NCBI RefSeq assembly: GCF_002288925.2 | Contig: NW_022097993.1 | Span: forward strand, 9,268,185-9,332,184 | DNA: 64,000 bases | Direction of reading: 5' to 3' | From: Delphinapterus leucas | Lineage: Eukaryota; Chordata; Mammalia; Artiodactyla; Monodontidae | Shown: positions 35,500 to 46,919 of the stretch, piece by piece | Numbering within the stretch: position 1 is the stretch's first letter | Layout: every line of letters begins with the position of its first letter | Position numbers and translations under genes: made by a program | The notes under the pieces: model-generated | Told to the model about the DNA's origin: nothing | Seen by the model: only the letters and a program-made list of their open reading frames with translations | Database searches by the model: none

Positions 35500-36375
35500 A
35501 TTTTGAATTCATGGCAGCTGTGCTACTATACTTAGCAGGAAGATAGGGTAGAAATTTAATTTTGGCAAATTTCTCAACAGAGCTTAAATCTTGTTTTGAA
35601 ATATAAGTTATTTAAAAACAAAACAATTATTTATGTAAGTGTGCTTTTCAAAGTCTCAATTTAAAATATTCACAATTTTAGTCATGAAGGCATATATATA
35701 ATGACAAGTATCCTCATTTCAGGTACAGTTCTTATAACAGGTTGTTTTTTTTTAAGAGAAAAATGTTTCTACAGTGAAACACTGGCAAAATCTTTTTATC
35801 TTTCTCAATTTTTTGTTCTTTCATTTAGAAAACAATGAACACTCTCCTTTACTGGGAACTGAAGTGCTGACATATGAAGTGTAACATTTATTACTTTTCA
35901 CAAGGCAACATAATGGTTGGCAGACACGTGTTTCTTAAGATTAAAGAAGAAACATCGCAACTTTCCTCGCCAAATACCATGCTGATAGGAGAGCTATATG
36001 TCATTTATTCCGAGTAATAGAGTTGTCTAAAAATAGGAAAAAAAAAGAATAATATTCTGGAATGATTCTTCATATCAATGTTGAATTGATTCCTATCACT
36101 ATCTTCATTTCAAGAAAACCCCCATAATCATATTTTACATTAAAGTATCATGTTAAGAAACAAATAAAAAAATAAATCACACTAATAGAAAAGGAGAACA
36201 ATCAGAGAGCTTTTCACAATAGGAAATATGGTTCAAAATGTTTATAATCCACCTAGAAGACAGAAAATGTCAACCTGGTGATGGCAAATCCTGCTTCAAG
36301 TCTCAGCCCGCTTCCTTTGAGTTCAATGTGTGTGAAATATCTCCAAAAATTCTCATCACAAGCTATTTGCTGTCA
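35500..36375. other. unassigned AT-rich
   Basis: No gene or recognisable repeat. Confidence 0.4.
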
Positions 36376-36389
36376 CTAAAAAGTAGTGT

Positions 36390-36732
36390 AGGACTTCCCT
36401 GGTGGCACAGTGTTTGAGAAACCACTTGCCAATGCAGGGGACATGGGTTCGTGCGCTGGTCCGGGAAGATCCCACATAACGCAGAGCAACTAAGCCCACG
36501 CGCCACAACTACTGAGCCTGTGCTCTTAGCCCGCGAGCCACAACTATTGAAGCCCTCGTGTCTAGAGCCCGTGTTCCACAACAAGAGAAGCCACTGCAGT
36601 GAGAAGCCCACACACCGCAACGAAGAGTAGCCCCTGCTCACCACAGCTAGAGAAAGCCCACACACAGCAATGAAGACCTAATACAGCCAAAAATAAATAA
36701 ATAAACAAATATGAATCTCATGAAAAAAAGAA
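36390..36732 (+). mobile_element. long-form CHR tRNA-SINE
   Basis: From GGACTTCCCTGGTGGCACAG to an AAATAAATAAATAAAC tail followed by A-rich sequence. TSD AAAAAGTAGTGT (36378-36389 and 36733-36744), perfect over 12 bp. Confidence 0.95.
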
Positions 36733-36744
36733 AAAAAGTAGTGT

Positions 36745-37285
36745 GGCTTTGGCAGTGAGGATCTCCTGTTAAGGAAATTGATGAGTTTCAAGCAGCCCTA
36801 AAAATTAGAGAATTTACTTATTTAGTTTTTACATACAGCCTTAATTATTTACAGAAGTTGGGTGAATAGAAATCTGTGTAAATCAAACATGGTAAATATA
36901 CTAAAGCAGTATTTTCCAAAATGAGTCATAAAATAAATTGAGTGGCTTAGAGCCAATATTTACAAAATGAAATAGTTACAGAAAAAATATCAGAAGGCAT
37001 CCTATATAGTGAGAGGAAGTATTATATTTGTAAAATTTTAAATTTCTTTATTAAGCATGATTGGATGGGGAGAATTTGTGATATAAAATGTATTTTTACT
37101 ATTGATTGTGTAAAAAGATATCTCGAAAGTCATTTTGTTCAGGGCGTCCCATAGTTGAGTTTTTTACACTTACCTGTTCATTGTCTCACTCAAGATCTAA
37201 TTCTGTTTCCTTAGCGGGTGTGTGTGCATTTCTCCTGAACTTGCTAAAGCACCGAGCACACAAAAGCACTTGATCATTTTTAAGT
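36745..37285. other. unassigned AT-rich
   Basis: No gene or recognisable repeat. Confidence 0.4.
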
Positions 37286-37289
37286 TTAT

Positions 37290-38110
37290 TACAATCGCCA
37301 GTCCTGGTTCAGTAAGTGCTGGTTGGTCACTTACTGCGTTGCCTGTATGGTGGTCGGTCCTAGGGGATCAGAGGTCTGTGCTCCAGAAGGTTGGGTTGAG
37401 TGGGAAAGAGAGAGAGACAGGACACAGGATCAGAGTAAGTGGTGATCCGAGTGTCTTAGTAAATTGATGGACAAAGTAGAATGACAGGGGCACACGTGGA
37501 CCTGACCCTGAGGATCCTGTGCAGAGAAGTAATATTAGAACAGGGCCATGAGGGTGACGGGCAGTTGCAGGAGGCACAGAGAGCACGTACATGGACTCGA
37601 CCTTGTTGTAAAACTGCAGAATAAGGAATCAGTCATGACTGCTCTGCCTGGGGGATGCTGGGATGCAGCCAAAGGGTGAAGGAGCACAGTCCTAAGGGAC
37701 CTGTTTGCTATACGGGGATGCTAGGATTTTATCCTAAAGGAGACGAGGAAACATCGCCCTGGAGACTTTCAGGCACAGAAGTGACAGGATCAGTCTTTAT
37801 AATAGAGGGCTTGCATTGGAAACATTGATTGGCGGTGAGAGATTTGGTGTGAGTTTATTACACTAGGAATGACAAGGGTAGGGACAGAGGCCCTGACAGG
37901 GAAGGATGGCAGGAAAGGGGATGGATTTGAAAGAGGACTTGGTGACTGGGCTGTGAAGGGTGGGAGGGATGGGGGTAGGCGTTGGCGGAGCTAAAGCAAA
38001 GTGAGTTATGTTAACCTTCGCTGAGACAGTGAACACAAGTAAGGGGTAGATTTGGCGCGGTCTGATGATCAATTTAACTTCTGATATGTGGATTAGAGTT
38101 GTTGGAGGAC
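37290..38110 (+). repeat. ancient non-coding dispersed repeat, copy C
   Basis: Motifs GCTAGGATTTTATCCTAAAG, GGCACAGAAGTGACAGGATC and GGATTTGAAAGAGGACTTGGTGAC, in this order, match the general pattern of the repeat at 30.4-32.05 kb. Diverged and without an open frame. Confidence 0.4.
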
Positions 38111-38119
38111 CTTTTCTTG

Positions 38120-38860
38120 GAGATATTTAATAGGGGCTGGCATAGAATAGGCTCTGATGAACATGTCCTGGCTGAACGAGTATATGAGCATCTGGACCTG
38201 AAGGTGGAAAGCTCAAGACCAGCATCAGTGGTTTGGGAACATCGGCTTTGGAAAAAGAGATAACAGCCTGCAGGAAGATTCCTGGCAGCACCGGTACCGT
38301 TGGAAGCAGGGAGGGGAAGGGAAAGTGGAGGAAGAATGGAAGGTCTGCATCACTTTGGTCTAAATGTGAATGTTTCATTTCAAGACCCAGTATCCACTTA
38401 AGGAACAATACTCATACAGCGTGTTATGTGAGGTCAGCTATCTTTGCTCAGCTGTAAAGTCCTCCAGACCACGCTGGTGCAAGGATTTAAGGAACGGATG
38501 TTTAGAAACTACGATATGACTCAAAAGATCTTCAGACACACAGGCACCCTGGGTTTTTGGATGCTTTCACATTTTGAAGACGTCTATGAGTTAATCAGCA
38601 GCAAAGTGACTTGAATGAACAGGGCTGGGAATCCAAAGGCTTTTGCAGTGACCAGAAAGTTACAGAGTGTGAGCGCCTCTGCTCCTGGAGCGTCTACATG
38701 TGGTGAAGAACTGCAGGGATGTGGCCGTCTTCACTCAGTCTCATTAGGGAAACTGGGTTCGGTTATTGGACCTCTCAGAAAGCACACTGCAAAAAAACCA
38801 TCCCAGCATTCGGTGACTCTTCAGACTTTGAGAACCAACGTGTCTTTTTAATTTTATATT
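38120..38860. other. unassigned, with a short coding-like frame
   Basis: From about 38429 to 38614 the plus strand has a stop-free stretch of about 61 codons ending in TGA, with a non-repetitive amino-acid mix (LVQGFKERMFRNYDMTQKIF is part of it). It has no Met near its start, no obvious splice acceptor and no family I know. It could be an exon remnant, a pseudogene or chance. Confidence 0.3.
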
Positions 38861-38869
38861 CAAAATCTC

Positions 38870-39630
38870 TCTCAAATCTGTCTGACCTCTCCTCTCCAGT
38901 AGGACAGGCCACCACCCCATCGTCCTCCCTCACCTGGACTGACCTACTACCTTCCTCGCTGTTCTCCATCATTTTGACACCAATCTGTTCCCTGCACACT
39001 AGCCAGGGTGATTTTCCAAATGCAAATGTGATTCTGTCACCCTTTGCTTAAAACTTCAGAATAAAGACTCAAATCCTTCTAATTATCTTAAATTTTTAAA
39101 TCTAAATTGCTAAATATAATATGCAGTGTATTTCATAATTTTCCTTCAGCTATTTATTTGGCTGTAAATCGTTGGTGTTTTAAATAAAACATATCCTTTC
39201 TCTTTAAAAAAAAAAAAAAAAAGACAAATCCTTGCAGTCTACACGTTGCTGCATGATGTGGTCCTACAGAACTTCCTTCCCTGTGCTCTGGGTTCCAGAC
39301 GGGAGGGCCTTCAGCGTGTGGTACAGCCCAGACTTTCATCCTTGTCTTACTCTCAGCTCAAAGGCAACTTCCCTCAGTCTCTGGGCCAGGCTGGACAGGC
39401 CCTGAGACCCTATCACAGGACGCTGAAACTTCCCTTTATCACACGAAGTACACTTTGTACTGACGAATGTACTTGAGTGATAACATGAGTGATGTCTGTC
39501 GCCTGCACTGGACTGGAAGCACCAGGTGGTCAGGGGCCACCGTCATCCTATTCATCTTTGTATCCCGGCAGCTGGCACAGAGCTAGGAACACAGAGGGTC
39601 TCAAAGCCACTTGGAATGAATGGAGCCTGG
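38870..39630 (+). mobile_element. L2 LINE 3' region
   Basis: Plus-strand sequence follows the L2 tail: GTGATTCTGTCACCCTTTGC, CTTAAAACTTCAGAATAAAG, TGCTGCATGATGTGGTCC, GACTGGAAGCACCAGGTGGT and GCTGGCACAGAGCTAGGAAC. It is interrupted at 39079-39219 by a polyadenylated insertion. Confidence 0.65.
39079..39219 (+). pseudogene. retroposed polyadenylated mRNA 3' end, source unknown
   Basis: Within the L2 copy lies a ~140-bp AT-rich piece. It ends in AAATAAAACATATCCTTTCT, a few more bases and a 17-base A-run; AATAAA is ~20 bases before the tail, the normal spacing for a polyadenylation signal. It is bracketed by AAAGACTCAAATCCTT (39063-39078) and AAAGACAAATCCTT (39220-39233), a TSD with a 2-base indel, and the L2 resumes directly afterwards. 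This is the signature of L1-mediated retroposition of a 5'-truncated mRNA. No coding part is present. A small unknown SINE is the alternative. Confidence 0.65.
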
Positions 39631-39639
39631 GAAGGAATC

Positions 39640-40285
39640 AGCTGAGATGGGGTCACAGATGCTCTTGGAGGAGCAGAGAGTTCTTTATGGAACCAGCTCC
39701 AGGATATGCTGATGTGAATATTCCCTGGCCATCCTGCCAACTGGGAAAAATAATGACAACTAGCTTACTGAGAAAACATCTTTACTAAGAAGTTTTAGGG
39801 TTGAATGATCTCTGTGGTCCTTCCAGCCATGAAAAATTACTACTTAATATGATATTAAATATGAGTGTCTTTATACTTTATTTGGAGTGTTTGTACCAAG
39901 CAATATGCTTTTTCTGCATTCTCTACTACTAGGCCATGTTGTTTTTAATCAATGCTTGCTTTTCCTATTTTTTGGAGGGGTCTTTAATAAAACAAATTAA
40001 ACACAGGACCAGAAAATGCTTTCCTGGCAGGGAGGGGGGAGCTTAATGACTTAGTTTACATCTACGCATGTGTAAAATGTCCTAACAGTATCCTTTGCCT
40101 CAGATTGACTAAAATGAAATTTGAATTCTGCATTCTGGATGAAAATTGCAAGAACTTGTGCATGTTAATATAAAGAACCCACTTAAGAAATAGCTAATAC
40201 TGAGTACAACATAATTAATAATTATATTAAAAATTTAAACATTGTGTTAGAGTACTAATTATTAGGTTTATAAAATTATCCCCCC
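39640..40285. other. unassigned
   Basis: No gene or recognisable repeat. Confidence 0.4.
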
Positions 40286-40289
40286 ACTT

Positions 40290-40417
40290 ATGATTTTTTT
40301 TTTTTAATTTTTGGCTGTGTGGCATGTGGGACCTTAGTTCCCTGACCAGGGATGGAACGCACACCCCCTACACTGGGAGCTCAGAGTCTTAACCACTGGA
40401 CTGCTAGGGAAGTCCCT
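40290..40417 (-). mobile_element. older, short tRNA-derived SINE
   Basis: Minus-strand SINE: T-run, TTTTGGCTGTGTGGCATGTG, TTCCCTGACCAGGGATGGAA and TAGGGAAGTCCC. It lacks the long internal repeats of the long form and is more diverged, so it belongs to an older related subfamily. Confidence 0.85.
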
Positions 40418-40813
40418 GCGTTTTAAAAACATCCTTGACGCGTAAGGAACAGTAGGAGATGAGCTGATGGCAAAGGGTTCTGGGAGGGTGGGGCTTGCAT
40501 ACCCATTGGCCATCCTCCTCATGGCAGGGGCCTCCAATTTTAGTTTTAGTTTAAGGTTCTTCCCCCATCCTCATTCTTTTAGGCCAGATGGGCCTCCATC
40601 CTCAGCTCTAAAGTGGAACATAGGGTGACAGAGCCCCAAGTCTAACAGTGCATTGTGTTCTCATAATCCCCTGCTCACAGTAATTGATAGAGGGATGGGC
40701 AGTGATGAGACAGAGTGTAACTTTCAGTTGGGGTATTGAGACAGGGACAAGTCATCTTTCCATTAGACATGAGGCTGTAGATGCTGCAGACATCTTACTT
40801 CCATGGAAAAGGT

Positions 40814-41051
40814 ATCCACCTGGAAGAAGAATCCACATGGAAGAGGAATCCACATGGAAGAAGAATCCACATGGAAGAGGAATCCACATGGAAGAGGAAT
40901 CCACATGGAAGAAGAATCCACATGGAAGAGGAATCCACATGGAAGAAGAATCCACATGGAAGAGGAATCCACATGGAAGAAGAATCCACATGGAAGAGGA
41001 ATCCACGTGGAAGAAGAATCCACATGGAGGAAGAATCCACAGGGAGGAAGA
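40814..41051. repeat. 17-bp minisatellite, 14 copies
   Basis: Fourteen head-to-tail copies of ATCCACATGGAAGARGA (R is A or G), 238 bp in all. Units 1-11 mostly alternate between the AAGA and AGGA variants, suggesting a 34-bp higher-order unit, with one AGGA-AGGA break at units 4-5. Units 12-14 have extra changes at the right edge, the usual decay of array ends. The unit contains no stop codon in any frame on either strand, so all six frames are open across the array. That explains the long open frame at 40684-41439 and its overlapping partners. Confidence 0.97.
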
Positions 41052-41598
41052 ACCTAGGGAAGAGTCTTGTTGGCATCAAGACATTCCTGAAACCGTCCTG
41101 TTCCCCAACCTCTTCAGTCATGTGAAGCATTGGATTCCCTTTGTTTTTTTTATCCTTTATGAAGTGGTTTGTTTGTTTGTTTTTTTGTCACTTGTAACTC
41201 AGAGTGCTAATACTGGTGCCTTCAAGAATTTCTACCAGGAGCTGAATTTATACCATGAAAACATGAAATATTCATTCATTCAGGAGACCTCTGATATTTG
41301 CAAGGTACTTCTTGGATCTTTCACATCCTTGGTTTGGAGAATTTCTGTAACTTTAGGCATAGCTTCTTTGGAGAATTATTTTTCCAAGAAAAAAAAAAGT
41401 TTTTCTCATTGCATGAGAGTTATGTACTCTATAACATGAGTCAATTTTAATTAGAGAATTCTTTACTCCAGGCCATTCAGCTGGACCAAGTGACTTGTAC
41501 CTAAAATTAGCCGTGCAGATGGCACAATTCAACACTACATTCAGACAAATCCTAAATTACAATGCCATGAATCCGCATGCATTTAAAGAAGTCAAAAG
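41052..41598. other. unassigned flank of the minisatellite
   Basis: No gene recognised. The tail of the 251-codon frame (to 41439) has no known domain. Confidence 0.4.
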
Positions 41599-41609
41599 TA
41601 AAACACCTC

Positions 41610-41967
41610 GGACTTCCCTAGTGGCGCAGTGCTAGGGAATCTGCCTGCCAGTGCAGGGGACATGGGTTCGAGCCCTGGTGTGGGAAGATCCCACATGCCA
41701 CGGAGCAACTAAGCCTGTGCGCCACAACTACTGAACCTACACTCTGGAGCCCATAAGCCACAACTATGGAGCCCGTGTGCCACAACTACTGAAGCCTGTG
41801 CACCTGGAGCCCGTGCTCTGCAGCGAGAGAGGCCACCGCAGTGAGAAGCCCGCACACCGCAACGAGGAGTAAACTCCACTCGCCGCAACTAGAAAAGGCC
41901 CATGCACAGCAACAAAGACCGAATGCAGCCCAAAAATAAATTAATTAATTAATTTTTAAAAAACAAC
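41610..41967 (+). mobile_element. long-form CHR tRNA-SINE
   Basis: From GACTTCCCTAGTGGCGCAGT to the AAATTAATTAATTAATTTT tail. Flanked by a perfect 11-bp TSD TAAAACACCTC (41599-41609 and 41968-41978). Confidence 0.95.
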
Positions 41968-41979
41968 TAAAACACCTCA

Positions 41980-44006
41980 AATGCCAAGGAATATTAGGAA
42001 TGGTTTGCTAGTGGCCTGTGCTTGCTTGTTTATGCATTTTTTTAGGAAACAGAAACAAAGCATTGTCATTCTCAGTCTGTTTTATGCCTAATCAAATCCA
42101 GGTTGAGTAAGTTGATCTTTAAGGTAGAAGCAAAGTTTGAAAGTGTAAAAAGACACACCCTCTTGCTTTGGGGGAGAAAATGGTTTACTCTAGTGGATGA
42201 AAGACTAAAATTCTTGTGAGGTAAGTATCTGGTAGCCAAGGGGATCCTGCTGCAACATGGAAGCAATGTGCAAGCATCAGAAGGAAAAGATGGATTTCCA
42301 TCGTCCTCTCAAAATGAGAAATAATTGCTAACTGTCTGGAACTGTCTGCTCTAAAGGAACTTGTGTCTTTCCTAGTAGATGAACTCCTCTGGGGTGGTTC
42401 CCTCTAAGACTCAGTTCCATCCTTTTACAAGGAACCAGACTTTGTAGATGCCTCTTGTTTATGAGCAGATAGGGCTTGCCAGGGACTCCAGACATTTCCA
42501 CAAAAGCCACCCTCATTCTCCAAACAAGCATCGGCAAGCACTCACTCTCATTAGCAAGGTCTTTGCGTGGCGACATTTTGTTTGCATGTGGGAAGAGAAA
42601 AGTTTCTACCGAAGGGCAAAAGCAAGGAATAATTCTGTTCAAGGAGGAATAGATTTGAACTTCACATGGGTTATTCATCTTCATGTGCTACAGTATCTAT
42701 ATTTTCACATCTGTAAGCACAGCAGATATGAAGGATGATCTGTCCTGCGCACGATCTCCTGTGCATCAACTCACTCCAAAGAACTGCTCAGTTTAGCAAG
42801 GCTGCCAGGACTGACTGCAGGGGTCAGTTCCAAATTTACCATTCCCTGGTGCCAAGACACTGCTTACATGAATGCTCTCAGGGACGCTATTTATTGAATC
42901 ACCTGTGGGGGAAGAAATACAAGCAAGAGTAGGCACCTCGTGGTCATCTAATTATGAGTTTTTAATTTATCATTTTTTTATCATTTTCCTTGGTGTATTT
43001 GCTTCACATTGTTTTTTACTCTTTCTCTCTCTCCTAAGCATCACCAGGGGAGAAGATGCAACCCCACGTAAGATATTAGATGCTGATTGTTTTATAAGTT
43101 AAAAAAAAAAATCTATTTCAGTGATCAACACGTTTTATTCAGTCAAGCTCTCGTCTCACATTTTTCCAGAGTATAAACATTTAGACATCAATATTTGCAT
43201 TATTAGCAGTAATTGAAAATGCTGTCATTTATGTTTTGTTTTAAATATGAAAACACTGTCAGAAGCCGGTTTAGTGATTTAGTTCTTTGAGGGGCGTTAG
43301 CAAGAGAAACCCTTATGCTGAGTCTTAGCTATGTGAGGAATCGTTCTTTTTATTTTTATTTTCTTCAGAGAGTTTAATTATAAAATTGAATTGTAAGGAG
43401 GGGTGTCATTTTTACGCTAATTAGGAAAGATCAGTCTCTTCCACTCAAGGAAATTTTTTCTCAAATCAAGAGAAAATCAATGCACCCACATGTATATTCA
43501 GGGCTGCTAATAATTACTCTCTGGTCTGGAAGAAATTGTGCGTCTTTGAAAAACAAAACTGAATTGGCAAAATTAAAAAAAAAAAAAAAGAACCTCAGTT
43601 TTTCAAAACCTGGACAATAAATAAGGAAAGATACTTACTGCTATTCAATTGTTGCTTCATTTTATTTTCTGATTCATATTTAAGCAAGTCAGCTTTTTGG
43701 TCCTCTTTCTATTAAGTATTTAGTGATTTACAAATAATGTTTACAAAGATGCAGCTCAAATGGACGCTATGTTCCATCTGCAGTGTGAGAAATCTTGTTA
43801 AATGATGACATACTCTAATGTTTCTGCTTACAAACAAGATTCAAGTACAAATGTTAGGTATTCTGTTTAATAATTTAAAATGCTGCCTCAGAGAGGGCTG
43901 GAAGGTACATCTCTGCAGAAAAATTTTTCTTAATGTCCTCCCATCCTCTGGCAATGTGGATTTTTATAAAATATATCTAGAGATATGTACATGTGAGTTT
44001 GCATGT

Positions 44007-44040
<34 letters not shown>

Positions 44041-45220
44041 CATGTTAGAGGTGCAGATGTATGTTACACAGCAGTAGTTCCCAGACTTTTAGATCTCAAA
44101 AACAATTTTAATATCAAAAATGTCTTCTCATTTCCATAATAGCTGAAATCTATATATCCATTGATTGAGAGGATAAAAAGCCACTTAGGATTAATGTATG
44201 ATGTTAAATACCTTTGTCCTTCATTCATCACAATGTTATCTACATACTTGGATTAGCCACTGTCCATAGGTGTGTGAGATGCTCTTTACCCTTTATTTAG
44301 CCCACGACAATGGTATTTGTGCACATGAGTCACCACTCACTAGGAATAGCTCAGTGCCCACCAAGGTTCATGGCATCCGTCCAGGACGGAAACAATTACT
44401 GAAGAGAGACACGCAGGCATTTCTTTCTGAGGGCCATTGGGATGACTTCCAAGAGATTCCATAATGGAAAAAAGGTTTAAACTCATGAAGTGAACGTGAA
44501 CTCTGTATTACCTTTTACACGTCTAAGAACATACTCCTTAAGATGTCAATTTCTTAGAAACTTCTGCGCTATTTCCCTTGTGCACTGTAATTCTCAGGGA
44601 GTTTCACCAGGAGCGTGACGCGAGTTATCCCTGGAATCCATGACGACTACAGGGGAATAGAAGGAAGTGGCAGGGGAGGGGAAGGCTGAGGCACAGGCAA
44701 GAAGGATGGGGAAGCAGACTCAGTGTAGATGCTTTACTTGCTGTTCCCGGTTTGTAAGCTTGCGTTCCTTGATCTAGAGTTCACCGGGCGCTGACCATCT
44801 TCAGGGGGCTGAAATAGCATAAATATCTCAATAGTAACAGAGAAGAAGCAAGACTGCCCATCTTTCTAAGATATTTTTTTGGAAACAAAAGGGTCTCCTG
44901 TATTCTTCATTTATCGATTCCTCTGCTGATTTTCTTTTAGTCTTTATGCAATGACGATTTCTCCTTATTTCAGTAGCCCAGCTGAAGGTAACAACCTGCT
45001 CTTCACGTAGGTTTTACTAATATCTTGGTTAAAGCCATTTAAGTCTAACTGAGCACAGTATTCTTTTGCTGTGTTGGAAGTACAGCCAGTAAGCCAGACT
45101 TTACAGTCCAACAGGATTATGACTTCTTTCATGCTCCAGGATGTTAAATATTTATAATAAATTAATTTTAAAACTTTAAGCTATCAATGGTACCAAACTA
45201 GCTTAGTAGAGTTGAAACAC
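41980..45220. other. unassigned, 3.2 kb
   Basis: No gene or confidently recognised repeat apart from the (CA)n tract at 44007-44039. Frames at 42328-42684 (minus) and 42448-42738 (plus) overlap on opposite strands and show no family resemblance. Confidence 0.45.
44007..44039. repeat. (CA)n microsatellite
   Basis: About 16 perfect CA units; probably polymorphic. Confidence 0.95.
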
Positions 45221-45224
45221 GCAT

Positions 45225-45415
45225 GTCCTAAAATCCAATGATCCCACTTCCGTGTATAAATGCTAGAGAAAATGTGGCATGTGTGTGCCAGGGAACAGAT
45301 ACATGTATATTCATAATAGCAAAACAAAACCAAAAATAAGCTACAGACTCATTAACAGTAGAACAGGTAAATAAATTGTATTATATTTAATACCATGGAA
45401 TACTACTACAAAAAT
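45225..45415 (+). mobile_element. ancient L1 ORF2 C-terminal fragment
   Basis: Plus-strand motifs CCAATGATCCCACTTCCGTG, TATTCATAATAGCAAAACAA and CATGGAATACTACTACAAAA follow the decayed L1 ORF2 tail. Isolated and old. Confidence 0.7.
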
Positions 45416-45484
45416 AAATTAATTAAAAAAAACAAAGCCCTTCTTCTAGAAACCATTACACTCTCTCATACTAATCCTTTTTAT

Positions 45485-45610
45485 TAAAATTTAATTTTGC
45501 TTATTTTTTTATACAGCAGGTTCTTATTAGTTACCTATTTTACACATATTTGTGTATATATGTCAATCCCAATCTCCCAATTCATCACACGACCAGCCCC
45601 ACCCCACCTT
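45485..45610 (-). mobile_element. short L1 3' UTR fragment
   Basis: Minus-strand L1 3' UTR piece: TTTTTATACAGCAGGTTCTT, then TATGTCAATCCCAATCTCCC. Only ~125 bp. Confidence 0.75.
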
Positions 45611-45895
45611 AACTGTGCTCAGAAGGATAGCTTGTGGAGAGAGACTGAAGTATTCTATCAGCATTTATTTCGTAGGTAGAGTGAAACCAATGGTGTTTCC
45701 CAAATCAGAAGTTCACATGGGGCTCAAGTTCAGAGATGGTAGGCCGAGTCTTTTTTTTTTTTTTTTAATTAAAAAAAAAGTCAGATGGAAGAAGCCTGGA
45801 TAACTTGATTGCTGTACATTTGAGAATTGTTTTGGGCCATGGAAACTCATTGTATGTTGAAAAGAGGAAGAAATTCTTAAAATGTTCTCATTCTA

Positions 45896-46170
45896 GGGAC
45901 TTCCCTTGTGGCACAGTGGTTAAGAATCTGCCTGCCAATGCAGGGGACACGGGTTCGAGCCCTGGTCCGGGAAGATCCAACATGCCGCGGAGCAACTAAG
46001 CCCGTGCACCACAACTACTGAGCCTGCACTCTAGAGCCCATGAGCCACAACTACTGAGCCCGCCCACTGCAACGAAGAGCAGCCCCCACTCGCCGCAACT
46101 AGAGAGAGCCCACGCATAGTAACGAAGACCCAACACAGCCAAAAATAAATAAATAAATTTATTTTTTAAA
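45896..46170 (+). mobile_element. long-form CHR tRNA-SINE, internally shortened
   Basis: Flanked by a perfect 17-bp TSD AAAATGTTCTCATTCTA (45879-45895 and 46171-46187). At ~275 bp it lacks several of the CACAACTACTGAGCC units present in other long-form copies, the opposite of the expansion at 55.3 kb. Confidence 0.96.
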
Positions 46171-46187
46171 AAAATGTTCTCATTCTA

Positions 46188-46310
46188 CCTTCTAATCTTA
46201 CAGAGGAGAAAACCAAGGCCAAGAGAAGATAAAATCATTATAAGAAGTTACTCAATGCGTTAGCAGAAGGCCAGCATGGAAGTAGTTCTCCATTTGACCT
46301 AGTACCTGAC
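46188..46310 (-). mobile_element. MIR fragment
   Basis: Minus-strand MIR-like core (AGAGGAGAAAACCAAGGCCA, then the region of GTTACTCAATGCG). Lies directly beside a second MIR in the opposite orientation. Confidence 0.55.
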
Positions 46311-46312
46311 TT

Positions 46313-46576
46313 TATAGTCCAGTGATTAAGCTTAGAATTTTACGTCAGGAAGCCCTTGAGGTTCAAGTTCACTTCTTCCACTTACTAATAGGGCACTTTG
46401 GGCACATTAAATTACTTAACCTCTCAGAATCTTAAAATATAAATCTATGAAACGGTGACAATTATAGTTCTTATTACACAGGGTTTCTGTAGGGATTGAA
46501 TGAGGTCATACACATATAATGTTTTATACAATGCCTGAAGCTCAGTAAGCGCATGGCAGCTGTTACTATGGGTGAA
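46313..46576 (+). mobile_element. MIR SINE, near complete
   Basis: Plus-strand MIR: AGTCCAGTGATTAAGCTTAG, TCACTTCTTCCACTTACTAA, TTAAATTACTTAACCTCTC, GGATTGAATGAGGTCATAC and GCTCAGTAAGCGC, in the consensus order. Old and mammal-wide. Confidence 0.85.
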
Positions 46577-46794
46577 AAGCAAAAACAAAAACAAAAATGG
46601 ATTTGCAATCAATTTTGAAGCTGGTATTGGTTTCTAAATGTTCTATAAATCATATTACAAACTGTTCACACTTTCCTAATTACAAGGAAAGGACATTTTA
46701 CTATTTCCTTCTAGGATCTTATTATATGTTACATACAGTAAAGTCAGACACACCTAGAGTTCCATTTTTTCTCTCCCATTTATCAGCCTGTTAT

Positions 46795-46915
46795 CTTTTC
46801 TGAGCTTCAGTTTCTTTCATTACATAATAATACGGATAGAAAGACTGTGTGAAAATGAGATGAGGTGATTGATAAGAGAATGCCTAGAACATCACACTTG
46901 GACAAATATTTTCTT
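46795..46915 (+). mobile_element. partial MIR
   Basis: TTTTCTGAGCTTCAGTTTCT and the following GATGAGGTGATTG / GAATGCCTAGAACATCAC motifs follow the 3' half of MIR. Confidence 0.5.
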
Positions 46916-46919
46916 CTTT

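Noticed and set aside
40814..41051. CRISPR-like array
   Set aside because: Units are directly adjacent with no spacers, and the host is a mammal. It is a minisatellite.
40684..41439. 251-codon open frame as a repeat-containing protein gene
   Set aside because: Its openness is explained by a 17-bp unit without stops in any frame on either strand. The flanking parts show no domain, and overlapping frames are equally open.
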